The notes under the pieces: model-generated | Told to the model about the DNA's origin: nothing | Database searches by the model: none | What the model saw: only the letters and a program-made list of their open reading frames with translations | Part shown: piece after piece, positions 34,620 to 43,267 of the stretch | Position numbering within the stretch: position 1 is the first letter of the stretch | Layout: the number at the start of each line of letters is the position of its first letter | Translations under genes and position numbers: made by a program | NCBI RefSeq assembly: GCF_001542415.1 | Contig: NZ_LNCU01000098.1 | Span: 86,585 to 137,513, forward strand | Source: Bradyrhizobium macuxiense | GTDB taxonomy: Bacteria; Pseudomonadota; Alphaproteobacteria; Rhizobiales; Xanthobacteraceae | Length of the DNA stretch: 50,929 bases | Reading direction: 5' to 3'

Positions 34620-35240
34620 ATGCGCATTCTGATCGTTGATGACCATCCGATCGTCGCCTCGGGTTGCCGTACCGTGTTCGCCGACGATCCCGAGATCGTG
34701 CTGCTGGAAGCGCCGGACGCCGAGAGCGGCGAACGCGCCTTCGTTGCCGAAAAGCCCGATATCTGCGTGATCGACATCAACCTGCCGACGGTTTCCGGCT
34801 TCGAGCTGGCGCGCCGCATCCTGGCGCGCGAGGGCGCCGCACGCATCATCATGTTCAGCATGAACGACGACCCGGTGTTTGCTGCACGCGCCATCGACGT
34901 CGGCGCCAAGGGTTACGTCTCCAAGACCGGCGATCCCAATGATCTGGTCGAAGCGGTGCGCGAGGTCGGCAATGGCGACGTCTATCTGCCGCCCGCGATT
35001 GCGCGCAGCGTCGCCTTCGCGCGGCCGACCTTCGCGCAAAATCCGCTGTCCAAACTGACCTCGCGCGAGATGGAGATCCTGCGCCTGCTCAGTTCCGGCA
35101 AGAGCCTGTCGGAGGTCGCCTGGCTGGTTCATTCCTCCTACAAGACTGTCGCCAATACGTCATCGATCATGCGCCAGAAGCTTGGCGTGCGCAGCTCGGC
35201 GGAGCTGGTGCGGTTGGCAATCGAGAGCGGCGTCGCCTGA
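34620..35240 (+). CDS. Two-component response regulator, NarL/LuxR class
   Basis: 206 residues. The receiver domain has the acidic pocket ILIVDDHP (Asp7, Asp8), phosphoacceptor Asp52 in CVIDINLP, and Lys in KGYVSKTGD. The C-terminal LuxR-type HTH (about 138-205) reads KLTSREMEILRLLSSGKSL and VANTSSIMRQKLGVRSSAEL. Together with the divergent HisKA_3 kinase it is a complete two-component system, located between the TonB receptor and S-formylglutathione hydrolase. A one-carbon or lanthanide signal is a plausible input, by position only. Confidence 0.9.
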   Translation: MRILIVDDHPIVASGCRTVFADDPEIVLLEAPDAESGERAFVAEKPDICVIDINLPTVSGFELARRILAREGAARIIMFSMNDDPVFAARAIDVGAKGYVSKTGDPNDLVEAVREVGNGDVYLPPAIARSVAFARPTFAQNPLSKLTSREMEILRLLSSGKSLSEVAWLVHSSYKTVANTSSIMRQKLGVRSSAELVRLAIESGVA

Positions 35241-35265
35241 CGCCGCGCTTCACAGCTAAAGGGAC

Positions 35266-36111
35266 ATGACAATGCAGACGATTTCCCAGAACAAATCTCA
35301 TGGCGGCGTGCAGGGCGTGTACCGCCATCCGAGCCGTGAGACCAAGACCGAGATGACCTTCTCAGTGTTCGTCCCGGCTCATGCGGCCGGCGCGAAGCTT
35401 CCGGTGGTCACCTATCTGTCAGGACTGACTTGCACCCACGCCAACGTCACGGAGAAAGGCGAGTTTCGGGCGGCCTGCGCCGAGCTCGGCCTGATCTTCG
35501 TTGCGCCCGATACCAGCCCGCGCGGCGAAGGCGTGCCCGGCGATCCCGCCAATTCGTACGATTTCGGACTTGGCGCGGGCTTCTATGTCGATGCGACGGA
35601 AGCGCCGTTTGCCAACAATTATCGCATGTGGAGCTATGTCACCGAGGAATTGCCTGCCCTGATCGCCGCGCAATTCCCTGTCGATACGACTCGGCAATCG
35701 ATCCTCGGCCACTCGATGGGCGGCCATGGCGCACTGACCGTGGCGCTGCGCCACCCCAAGCGCTATCGCGCTGCGAGCGCCTTCGCGCCGATCGTGGCGC
35801 CCTCGCAAGTGCCATGGGGCAACAAGGCGCTGGGCGGCTATCTCGGCAGCAACAAGGCTGCGTGGCGAAAGCACGACGCCGTTGCGCTGATCGAGGACGG
35901 CGCCCGCTTCTCCGATCTGCTCGTCGACTACGGCGATGCCGACCAGTTTCTCACCGAGCAGCTTCGGCCCGAGCTTTTGAAGGCCGCCTGCGAGAAGGCC
36001 AACACTCCCCTCACCCTGCGGCGCCAGCCCGGCTACGACCACAGCTACTACTTCATTTCAACGTTCATGACCGATCATTTGCGCTGGCACGCCGCACGCC
36101 TGAAGGCCTGA
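35266..36111 (+). CDS. fghA: S-formylglutathione hydrolase
   Basis: 281 residues, the esterase-D/FGH family. It hydrolyses S-formylglutathione to formate and glutathione, finishing the thiol pathway begun by Gfa and the dehydrogenase. Nucleophile Ser150 lies in GHSMGGHGAL; the oxyanion segment is YLSGLTCTHAN, and the catalytic His is in GYDHSYYF. ATG 35266 or 35272 may be used (AAGGGA better fits the second). It follows the response regulator by 25 bases, so both may share a transcript and be co-regulated with xox genes. Confidence 0.95.
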   Translation: MTMQTISQNKSHGGVQGVYRHPSRETKTEMTFSVFVPAHAAGAKLPVVTYLSGLTCTHANVTEKGEFRAACAELGLIFVAPDTSPRGEGVPGDPANSYDFGLGAGFYVDATEAPFANNYRMWSYVTEELPALIAAQFPVDTTRQSILGHSMGGHGALTVALRHPKRYRAASAFAPIVAPSQVPWGNKALGGYLGSNKAAWRKHDAVALIEDGARFSDLLVDYGDADQFLTEQLRPELLKAACEKANTPLTLRRQPGYDHSYYFISTFMTDHLRWHAARLKA

Positions 36112-36124
36112 CCTTTGCCTCGCT

Positions 36125-36640
36125 CTATCGCGCCTGCGGCGCGCCGTAATTCGGCGCGAGAAGGCGTTCGCGCACGAGATAGCTGGTCGCACGCGACCAG
36201 GATTCGTCGGTGTTACCGCGCATGTCCGCGCTGGCAGCCGTGAGCAGTTTCCCGCTATGGACGTCGCGCAGATAGAGATTGATGTTGAGGATCAGATTGG
36301 AGACCTTCTGCACTGTGCCGGTGAGCGCGAGATCGGCGCCGAGCTTGTCGGCCAGCGTCACGTCGCATCCGCCGCAGGCCTGAAGATTGCTGTCGTGCGC
36401 CGCAGCATTGACCGGCGCGACATCGAGGACACGGAACTTGCCGGACTCGGCCAGCTCCTTGCGCACCTGATCGGCGGTCCGGCCCAGCCGCGCCTGCTCG
36501 TCCGCCCGCGGCCCGTTCACCTCGCCCTGCAGGCTCGTGTCGATCATCTCGAAGTCGAACACCGCGAGCTTGGGCGGTTCGGCGCGCACCGCCGCCGACA
36601 TCACGAGCACCGCCACGACGAAGATGAATGTCGATCTCAT
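36125..36640 (-). CDS. DUF2380/DUF3280-family secreted protein
   Basis: 171 residues: a signal peptide (MRSTFIFVVAVLVMSAAVRA) and a domain that begins PPKLAVFDFEMIDTSLQGE and contains the cysteine pair ACGGCDVTLADKLGADLALTG, then NINLYLRDVHSGKLL. This resembles the DUF3280/DUF2380 families, reported beside quinoprotein and methanol genes. ATG 36640 was chosen over 36694 because it gives a clean signal peptide. It is convergent with fghA (13 bases between stops). Role unknown; a periplasmic helper of the PQQ/lanthanide system is an inference from place. Confidence 0.68.
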   Translation of the reverse strand: MRSTFIFVVAVLVMSAAVRAEPPKLAVFDFEMIDTSLQGEVNGPRADEQARLGRTADQVRKELAESGKFRVLDVAPVNAAAHDSNLQACGGCDVTLADKLGADLALTGTVQKVSNLILNINLYLRDVHSGKLLTAASADMRGNTDESWSRATSYLVRERLLAPNYGAPQAR

Positions 36641-36784
36641 GATCGTGAACCAATCGAATTTGTAACGCGGCAACGCCAAAATGCGGGGTTGCAAGCTAGG
36701 ACAATTCGGTCATCTTGCAAGCCGCAGCATGATCCGCAAAAGCGGAAGCATGCTCGACAAAGAGAAGACGTAACGGGAGGACTT

Positions 36785-37966
36785 ATGTTCCGATGGCTGA
36801 TCGGCGCGATCGCGCTCAGCCTGGTAGCGAGCCAGGCGCTGGCGGCGGATCCGATCGAGATCCATATCGGCTATCTCGGTCGTGCCGGCGTCAAGGAAAC
36901 GTTGTCGCTAGCCGAACAACCCGCCGCCAACGACGGCGTCGCCGGCGCAAATCTCGCGATCGAAGACAACAACACGACGGGCAAATTCCTCAACCAGCAC
37001 TTCGTGCTCGACGAGGTCCGGGTCAAGGATACCGACGATGTCGCCAAGGTCGCGACCGATCTCGCCAGCCGCAACGACTATATCATCACCGACCTCTCCG
37101 CCGATGCGTTGCTCAAGGTCGCCGACGCGCTACGCGATCGCGGCACGCTGCTGTTGAACGCGGGCGCGACCGACGATCGGCTGCGCGAGCAGGATTGTCG
37201 CGCCAACGTCGTCCATGTCGCCCCGACTCGCTCGATGCTGGCGGATGCGCTCGGCCAGTATCTGGTGTGGAAGCAGTGGAAGCGCTGGCTGCTGGTGGTC
37301 GGCTCGCATGAGCCGGACAAGCTCTACGCCGATGCGCTGCGCCGCGCCGCCACCCGCTTCGGCGCCAAGATCGTCCAGGAGCGGACGTTCGAGGACACCG
37401 GCGGCGCGCGCCGCACCGACAGCGGCGTGACGCTGATCCAGCGCCAGATGCCGGTGTTCACGCAGCAGGCGCCCGCCTATGACGTTCTCGTCGCAGCCGA
37501 CGAGAGCGAGGTGTTCGCCGACTATCTGCCCTACCGGACCTGGGACCCGCGGCCGGTGGCGGGCTCGGCCGGCCTGGTGCCGACCAGTTGGGACGCTGCG
37601 CATGACCAGTGGGGTGCCATCCAGATACAAAACCGCTTCATCAAGTTGAACAACCGGCACATGACGGCGCTCGACATGCAGGCCTGGACCGCCGCCCGCA
37701 TGATCGGGGAGGCAACGGCGCGCACCAATTCCAATGATCCGAAGAAGGTCATTGCCTTCCTCAAGGGGCCGAGTTTCTCGGTTGCCGCCTTCAAGGGCAC
37801 GCGACTGACCTTGCGGGACTGGAATCTGCAGCTCCGGCAGCCGATCCTTTTGGCTGACGGTCGCATGGTGGTCTCGGTGTCGCCGCAGGAGGGCTTCCTG
37901 CATCAGGTCTCCGAACTCGATACGCTCGGTGTTGACCGGCCCGAGACGAAGTGCAAGCTGCAGTGA
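36785..37966 (+). CDS. lutA: PQQ-associated ABC system substrate-binding protein (LutA-like)
   Basis: 393 residues with a signal peptide (SQALA, about residue 20) and a type I periplasmic-binding fold reminiscent of Leu/Ile/Val-binding proteins: IEIHIGYLGRAGVKETLSL, GVAGANLAIEDNNTTGKF, then WDAAHDQWGAIQIQNRF and CKLQ at the end. GGGAGG precedes ATG 36785. It is the first of five genes (36785-41241) whose later members overlap by four bases. In Methylobacterium the equivalent transporter (lutAEF) carries lanthanides; the symbol is assigned by family and context, not by alignment. Confidence 0.8.
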   Translation: MFRWLIGAIALSLVASQALAADPIEIHIGYLGRAGVKETLSLAEQPAANDGVAGANLAIEDNNTTGKFLNQHFVLDEVRVKDTDDVAKVATDLASRNDYIITDLSADALLKVADALRDRGTLLLNAGATDDRLREQDCRANVVHVAPTRSMLADALGQYLVWKQWKRWLLVVGSHEPDKLYADALRRAATRFGAKIVQERTFEDTGGARRTDSGVTLIQRQMPVFTQQAPAYDVLVAADESEVFADYLPYRTWDPRPVAGSAGLVPTSWDAAHDQWGAIQIQNRFIKLNNRHMTALDMQAWTAARMIGEATARTNSNDPKKVIAFLKGPSFSVAAFKGTRLTLRDWNLQLRQPILLADGRMVVSVSPQEGFLHQVSELDTLGVDRPETKCKLQ

Positions 37967-37980
37967 GGGAGAAGTAACGC

Positions 37981-38952
37981 ATGTGGCGCCGTTGTCTGTT
38001 CACCGGGATGTTCGCGTGGCTCGCCGCCGCCGCGCCGGCGTCCGCCTACGTCGCCTACGTCTCCAACGAGAAGGGCAACACGGTCACGGTGATCGACACC
38101 GACAGCTGGAGCGTCACCAACACGATCAAGGTCGGCCAGCGGCCGCGCGGCATCGAGTTCTCCCACGACGGCAAGTTCGTGTGGGTCGCGGTGGGAGACG
38201 ATGACACGATCCAGGTGATCGATACCAAGACCCAGCAGATCGTCGACACCCTCCCCTCCGGTCCCGATCCCGAACTGTTCACGCAGGACGCCGCCGGCAA
38301 GACCATGTATGTCGCCAACGAGAACGACAACACCGTTACGGTGATCGACCTCGAGAAGCGGTCCCGGATCGGCGACATCCAGGTCGGCGTCGAACCCGAA
38401 GGCATGGCCGTCAGCCCGGATGGCAAGATCCTGATCAACACCTCCGAGACCACCAGCATGGCGCATTTCATCGACACCGCGACGCGCCAGGTCGTGGCCA
38501 GCGTGCTGGTCGACTCGCGACCGCGCTTCGCCGTGTTCAAGCAGGACGAGTCCGAGCTGTGGGTGTCCTCCGAGATCGGGGGCACGGTGTCGATCATCGA
38601 TCCCGCCAAGCGCGTAGTGACCGGCAAGATCACCTTCGACATTCCCGGCCTGCGGAGCGAGGCGATCCAGCCGGTCGGCATCGGCATGACCAAGGACGGC
38701 AAGACGGCGTTCATCGCGCTTGGTCCGGCCAACCGCGTCGCGGTGGTCGACGCCACCACGCACAAGGTGCTCAAATATTTGCTGGTGGGCCAACGGGTCT
38801 GGCACATGGACTTCACGCCGGATGAAAAATACCTGATGGTCACCAACGGCGTCTCCAACGACGTCTCGGTGATCGACGTCGCCGCGCAGAAGGTGATCAA
38901 GACCATCCAGGTCGGCGAGCTGCCCTGGGGGGTCACGATCGGAAAGCCATGA
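37981..38952 (+). CDS. PQQ-associated YVTN beta-propeller protein, periplasmic
   Basis: 323 residues with a signal peptide (about 22) and seven YVTN-type repeats (VAYVSNEKGNTVTVIDTD; MYVANENDNTVTVIDLEK; LWVSSEIGGTVSIIDPAK; LMVTNGVSNDVSVIDVAA). This composition matches the propeller found with PQQ-dependent catabolism ABC genes. It starts 14 bases after the binding-protein stop and overlaps the ATPase start by four bases (38949-38952). A periplasmic lanthanide- or substrate-handling role is likely but unproven. Confidence 0.82.
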   Translation: MWRRCLFTGMFAWLAAAAPASAYVAYVSNEKGNTVTVIDTDSWSVTNTIKVGQRPRGIEFSHDGKFVWVAVGDDDTIQVIDTKTQQIVDTLPSGPDPELFTQDAAGKTMYVANENDNTVTVIDLEKRSRIGDIQVGVEPEGMAVSPDGKILINTSETTSMAHFIDTATRQVVASVLVDSRPRFAVFKQDESELWVSSEIGGTVSIIDPAKRVVTGKITFDIPGLRSEAIQPVGIGMTKDGKTAFIALGPANRVAVVDATTHKVLKYLLVGQRVWHMDFTPDEKYLMVTNGVSNDVSVIDVAAQKVIKTIQVGELPWGVTIGKP

Positions 38953-39770
38953 CAGCAACGGACGCGCACATCGCAAATCAGCCTTTGCCGGACCCCGCGC
39001 CGGAGCCGGCCGCGGCCGCGCAGCCCGCGCTGTCCATCGACCGTATTAGCCACAGCTACGGACAGCGCCGCGCCTTGATCGACGTCAACTTCACCGTCGC
39101 GCCCGCCAGCTTCACCGCCCTGCTCGGCCTCAACGGTGCGGGAAAGAGCACGCTGTTCTCGCTGGTGACGCGGCTGTTCGGCATCCAGACCGGCAAGATC
39201 AGCATCTTCGGCCATGACATCAGCCGAACACCGGGCGAAGCATTGCGGCTGCTCGGCGTCGTGTTCCAGCCGCGCACGCTCGATCTCGACCTTTCGCTGA
39301 CGCAGAACCTGCTCTATCACGCCGCCCTCCACGGCATCTCGCGGCGCGAGGCGCGGCTGCGCAGCGCCGAGGTGCTCGGCCGCATCGGCCTCGCCGATCG
39401 CGCCGGCAGCAAGGTGCGCAACCTCTCTGGCGGCCAGATGCGGCGGCTCGAGATCGCCCGCGCGCTGCTGCATCGGCCGCGCCTGCTGCTGCTCGACGAG
39501 GCAACCGTCGGGCTCGACGTCAAGGCGCGCGCCGACATCCTCGACCACGTCCGGCAGCTCGTCACCGAACAGGGCATCGGCGTGCTGTGGGCGACGCATC
39601 TGTTCGACGAGATCCTGCCGAGCGACGACCTCGTCGTACTGCATCAGGGCAAGATGCTGGCGCATGGCCAGGTGTCGCGCGTGATTGCCGAAGCCGGCGC
39701 CCAGGACGTCAACACGGCGTTCATGCGCCTGACCGGGACGCAAACGCTCACCGGGAGGCCACCCTCATGA
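38949..39770 (+). CDS. lutE: ABC transporter ATPase of the PQQ/lanthanide-associated system (LutE-like)
   Basis: 273 residues. Walker A GLNGAGKS is at 60-67, the signature is LSGGQMRRLEIARAL, Walker B is LLLLDEATVGLD, and the H-loop is in WATHLFDE. About 28 extra N-terminal residues (Ala/Pro-rich) precede the ATPase. The start overlaps the propeller stop (ATGA) and the stop overlaps the permease start, so the genes are translationally coupled. The ABC-2 type partner argues for a small set of exported or imported solutes; the lut comparison favours lanthanide import. Confidence 0.87.
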   Translation: MTATDAHIANQPLPDPAPEPAAAAQPALSIDRISHSYGQRRALIDVNFTVAPASFTALLGLNGAGKSTLFSLVTRLFGIQTGKISIFGHDISRTPGEALRLLGVVFQPRTLDLDLSLTQNLLYHAALHGISRREARLRSAEVLGRIGLADRAGSKVRNLSGGQMRRLEIARALLHRPRLLLLDEATVGLDVKARADILDHVRQLVTEQGIGVLWATHLFDEILPSDDLVVLHQGKMLAHGQVSRVIAEAGAQDVNTAFMRLTGTQTLTGRPPS

Positions 39771-40615
39771 GCAGCACGACGGTTGCATCGGCGAAAAGCG
39801 GCTTCTCGCTGTCGGAATACATCGTCTGCCTCAACGGCATCGTGTGGCGCGAGGCGCTGCGCTTCCTGCATCAGCGCGAGCGCTTCATCTCGGCGCTGGT
39901 CCGGCCGCTGGTGTGGCTGTTCATCTTCGCCGCCGGCTTCCGCCAGGTCCTCGGCATCTCGATCATTCCACCTTACGAGACCTATATCCTCTACGAGGTC
40001 TATATCGCGCCCGGCCTGATGGCCATGATCCAGCTCTTCAACGGCATGCAGTCCTCGCTGTCGATGGTCTACGACCGCGAGATGGGCAACATGCGGACGT
40101 TGCTGGTGAGCCCGCTGCCGCGCGGCTATCTGTTGTTCTGCAAGCTGCTGGCCGGCACGGCCGTCTCCGTGCTGCAGGTCTACACCTTCCTGCTGATCGC
40201 GTGGTTCTGGGACATCGCGCCGCCGACGATCGGCTATCTCACGGTGCTTCCGGCGCTGGTGCTGTCCGGCCTGATGCTCGGCGCGCTGGGCATGCTGATC
40301 TCGTCCGTCATCAAGCAGCTCGAGAATTTCGCCGGTGTGATGAACTTTGTCATCTTCCCGATGTTCTTTGCATCATCGGCCCTCTACCCGCTCTGGCGCG
40401 TGCAGGAGGGCAGCCCGATGCTGTACTATGTCTGCCAGTGCAATCCCTTCACGCATGCGGTGGAGCTGATACGGTTTGCGTTGTACGGCAAGATGAACTG
40501 GGTTTCGCTCGCAGTGGTCGGAGGCTGCACGGTGGTCTTCATGGTGGCCGCGATCTTTGCTTACGATCCATCGCGCGGCCTGGTCCGCCGCGGGCCTGGC
40601 GGAGGCGAGGCATGA
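39767..40615 (+). CDS. lutF: ABC-2 type permease of the PQQ/lanthanide-associated system (LutF-like)
   Basis: 282 residues, six predicted membrane helices. ABC-2 permease features: LVRPLVWLFIFAAGFRQVLG, MGNMRTLLVSPLPRGYLLF, and FPMFFASSALYPLWR. ATG 39767 lies within the ATPase stop (ATGA), so the longer upstream frame is not used. It pairs with the ATPase before it to form the transporter. Confidence 0.87.
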   Translation: MSSTTVASAKSGFSLSEYIVCLNGIVWREALRFLHQRERFISALVRPLVWLFIFAAGFRQVLGISIIPPYETYILYEVYIAPGLMAMIQLFNGMQSSLSMVYDREMGNMRTLLVSPLPRGYLLFCKLLAGTAVSVLQVYTFLLIAWFWDIAPPTIGYLTVLPALVLSGLMLGALGMLISSVIKQLENFAGVMNFVIFPMFFASSALYPLWRVQEGSPMLYYVCQCNPFTHAVELIRFALYGKMNWVSLAVVGGCTVVFMVAAIFAYDPSRGLVRRGPGGGEA

Positions 40616-41241
40616 GATGGCAAAGCACAATTGGGCAAGTCGCGCTCGGCGCGCTGCTCGCCGCCGCACTGTCGAGCCAAGCCGCGCGGGCCGTCGATCC
40701 ACGCTATCCCGACTGGCCATGCGCGCAGGCCAAGGTCCCCGAAATCTCGATCGCCGCCGTTTGGGCCGGGCCGCCGCTCGATGACGCCGAAACCAAGTGG
40801 AAGGACGATCCGAAAATCAGCGCACTGGTGACGAAGCTTTCGGCGCGCCGATTTCCGATCGAGGACGCGCAGAAGGAGATCACCAGCTTCCTGTCGGCTG
40901 CGGCGGCAGACAAAACCAACGCCGGAAAACTGCTGTTTGCCGGCCTGTTCGATACGCTGAATGCGCAGCGCGCGTCGGTCATGAACGGACTGGAGCGCGT
41001 CATGCGCAAGCAGCGCGCGGCGGCGGAAAAGATCCGAGACGATACGCTCGCGTTGCAGGCCCTACAGGACGCCACGCCGCCAGATCAGGCCAAGGTCGAT
41101 GCGCTCGGCAATCAGCTGACCTGGGAGACGCGGATCTTCGAGGACCGCCGGCACGTGGTGAAATATGTCTGCGAGGTGCCGACCACGATCGATCAGCGCC
41201 TTTTCGCGCTCAGCCGTGCGATTCAGCAGGAACTTGATTAG
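40612..41241 (+). CDS. Secreted protein of unknown function, last gene of the lut-like operon
   Basis: 209 residues: a signal peptide (SSQAARA, about 27), then a DPRYPDWPCAQAKVPEI start with one free Cys (Cys36) and a largely helical body; a second Cys appears near the C-terminus (YVCEVPT), so one disulfide is possible. It overlaps the permease stop by four bases. A comparable exported protein (lutG) ends the Methylobacterium cluster, but I cannot confirm homology. Confidence 0.72.
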   Translation: MRWQSTIGQVALGALLAAALSSQAARAVDPRYPDWPCAQAKVPEISIAAVWAGPPLDDAETKWKDDPKISALVTKLSARRFPIEDAQKEITSFLSAAAADKTNAGKLLFAGLFDTLNAQRASVMNGLERVMRKQRAAAEKIRDDTLALQALQDATPPDQAKVDALGNQLTWETRIFEDRRHVVKYVCEVPTTIDQRLFALSRAIQQELD

Positions 41242-41350
41242 CCCTGCGGCAAGACACCTCGGCCTCGCGACCTTCTTCCAGGACAAAGTGCGGAACCAAC
41301 TGGCCCGCCTCCCCGTTGTCTCCAACTACCTCTGAAATTGGGAGACATAG

Positions 41351-41650
41351 ATGAGAGCAGCTAAGATCGCCCTGACCAGCCTTGCGGTCGCGAGCCTGGT
41401 CACGTCAGCGGCTTTGGCCGAGCAATCCATGTCGGGACTGATCACCAAGATTGACCGATTGGCCGGAACCATCGTCATCCAGCAGACGCAATCCGGCACG
41501 GTCGGCGCAGCGGGCGGCAATGCCCAGGAATACAAGGTGCCAAAGGGACAATCGCTCGAGGAGTTCCACGCCGGCGACAAGGTCTCCTTCTCCGCCACCG
41601 AGAGCAACGGCGGCAAGACGATCGGCAAGCTCGAGAAGCAGAAGCCGTAA
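41351..41650 (+). CDS. Small secreted OB-fold-like protein (DUF1344/CusF-like), 99 residues
   Basis: A signal peptide (SAALA, about 23), then MSGLITKIDRLAGTIVIQQT, YKVPKGQSLEEF and HAGDKVSFSA, a compact beta-rich pattern like DUF1344 or CusF small periplasmic proteins. No metal-binding Met/His pair is obvious apart from the single His in FHAGDK. It lies 109 bases after the lut-like operon and converges on the rhodanese-like gene. Confidence 0.65.
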   Translation: MRAAKIALTSLAVASLVTSAALAEQSMSGLITKIDRLAGTIVIQQTQSGTVGAAGGNAQEYKVPKGQSLEEFHAGDKVSFSATESNGGKTIGKLEKQKP

Positions 41651-41670
41651 CGGCTCACGGGCGCGGGGAG

Positions 41671-42234
41671 TCATTTCTCCTCGCCAGCCCGTGGCTCAGG
41701 CTCGGCGGCTGCAAGCGGCAAAAGGTCACGCTCCCAGCCGTCGGTTCCATCCGGATACCACGCGACGTTGCGATAGCCATAGGACAGCACGCGCTTGGCG
41801 GCATTCCAGGACATCCAGCAATTCTCCTGGCAATAGATCACGAGCAACTTTGTGGCGTCACCGCCGGAGGCGCGGACCAGCCCGCGCTTCAGATAATCCT
41901 CGGTCGGCGCGGCAAGTCTGCCGTAGCCGGTGTCGGGCAGCCAGATGCTGCCGGGGATATCGAGGCGCGGCCTGTCGCGCCACACCGTGCCGGCGGGCAG
42001 GTTCGCCGGCTTCGGCGCACGCGGCAGCACATCGATGAAAGTACCGGACTTCTCGCGCCAGATCGTTTCCGCTTCCGCCGTGGTGAGCACGCGTGCGCCG
42101 GCCAGCGTCGCAGGCACCGGCGCACGGTAGTCTTCGGTGCGATAGTCCGCAGGTTCGGTCGGCCTCTCCTGCGCGCCGGAAGGCGCGGCCATGGCAAGCA
42201 TTGCTGCGAGCGCGGCTGCGGACAGCCTGATCAT
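41671..42234 (-). CDS. PQQ-associated rhodanese-like protein with CXXXCW motif
   Basis: 187 residues with a signal peptide (PSGAQ, about 21) and a rhodanese-type fold that ends in YCQENCWMSWNAAKRVL: Cys135, Cys139 and Trp140 form the motif that defines the family found with PQQ-dependent catabolism genes. Rhodanese folds carry sulfur on cysteine, and the pair could instead act as a redox switch. Its start overlaps the xoxJ stop by four bases (42231-42234), so the two are coupled. It fits with the SoxYZ-like carrier encoded divergently. Confidence 0.85.
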   Translation of the reverse strand: MIRLSAAALAAMLAMAAPSGAQERPTEPADYRTEDYRAPVPATLAGARVLTTAEAETIWREKSGTFIDVLPRAPKPANLPAGTVWRDRPRLDIPGSIWLPDTGYGRLAAPTEDYLKRGLVRASGGDATKLLVIYCQENCWMSWNAAKRVLSYGYRNVAWYPDGTDGWERDLLPLAAAEPEPRAGEEK

Positions 42235-43112
42235 GGCGACTTGTTTGCGGTCTCCGGTCCGATCGGTTGGTTATTCTCGTCCAGCAGCGGCACGCCGTAG
42301 TCGAGCAGGATCTTGTTGATCGCCGGCTGGTTCTCCTGAATCAGCCGATTGAGCTGGCGCTTCCAGTTCTGATCGGCCGGACGCACGCCCATGCCGATGC
42401 GATAGACGAGCTTCGGCCCCGTGGTCTCCTTGACCAGCGGCGTGACATGCAGCGGCGGATTGGATTTTTTGGCGTAAAAGCCCGCCATCGGTCCCCACAG
42501 GATACCGGCATCGATCTCGCCTTTGGTCAGATCGGTGATCATCGCCTCCGCCGAGGAATCGAAACGCGTGTCGATCATCAGCGGATATGGCTTCGCATTC
42601 CCCATCAGGCCGGCGAGCGCCATGTTGGTCGCAGGCGGCGTGCCCGCGACGACGCCGATATGCTTGCCCTTCAGCCGCTCGTCCTCCAGCGTTGCGACGT
42701 CATCGAGGCCGCCTCCTGCCTTGGTGATCAGCGCATAGGCCGTGCGGTAATAGGGATTGGTCCCCTGCGCGAGGTCGTCGCCTTGCGGGAATCCCAGGAT
42801 CACGTCGCAGCGATGCGATCCGAGCGTCACCCGCACGAATCCGGTCGCCTGGGGGAAATACATGTAGTCGAGCTTCTTCTGCAGCTTCTCGGCAAACAGC
42901 TCGCCGATCTTGTTCTCGAATCCCTCACCCTTGTCGTTCGAGAACGGCAGGTTGCGCGGATCGGCGCAGATGCGCAGCACCTTAGGATCGACCAGTTCTA
43001 TGGAGAGTTCGCCCTGGTCGTTGACCTGCGCACGCGCCACGTCGCGTCCGACGAAGCAGGCGATAAGGCCGACCAGCGCGAGTAATACGGGACGACATCC
43101 GACAATTCTCAT
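42231..43112 (-). CDS. xoxJ: XoxJ, periplasmic binding-fold accessory protein of XoxF
   Basis: 293 residues with a signal peptide (ARAQ, about 27) and a type II solute-binding fold: LRICADPRNLPFSNDKGEGF, LQKKLDYMYFPQATGFVRVTLGS and MITDLTKGEIDAGILWGP. This is the quinoprotein-dehydrogenase-associated family that includes MxaJ and XoxJ; XoxJ is thought to help activate XoxF rather than import a solute. GAGAGGAGA before ATG 43112 fixes the start. It is separated from xoxFG by 13 kb, an unusual distance because xoxJ normally follows xoxG. Confidence 0.88.
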   Translation of the reverse strand: MRIVGCRPVLLALVGLIACFVGRDVARAQVNDQGELSIELVDPKVLRICADPRNLPFSNDKGEGFENKIGELFAEKLQKKLDYMYFPQATGFVRVTLGSHRCDVILGFPQGDDLAQGTNPYYRTAYALITKAGGGLDDVATLEDERLKGKHIGVVAGTPPATNMALAGLMGNAKPYPLMIDTRFDSSAEAMITDLTKGEIDAGILWGPMAGFYAKKSNPPLHVTPLVKETTGPKLVYRIGMGVRPADQNWKRQLNRLIQENQPAINKILLDYGVPLLDENNQPIGPETANKSP

Positions 43113-43267
43113 TACACGGTCTCCTCTCGATCGGACGGGTCGCCGCCATCCATAGATTGCCCGGCGCACCATGGCGTGCAACAGGAATAATCCTCGCGAT
43201 AGCGTCGCGTTGCTTGCTGCAATGCAAACCGGAAGATCGCGCCTCCCGGTGAAACTAAGGCGGAAAC
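43113..43267. promoter_or_regulatory. Divergent promoter of xoxJ-rhodanese and metallohydrolase-SoxYZ units
   Basis: 155 bases between two opposite starts in the middle of the quinoprotein helper genes. It should carry a common control point for both units; no clear dyad was seen. Confidence 0.4.

Noticed and set aside
38055..39743. 562-residue minus-strand frame across the propeller and ATPase genes
   Set aside because: It is the antisense shadow of two securely identified genes; GC-rich codon bias leaves such frames open.
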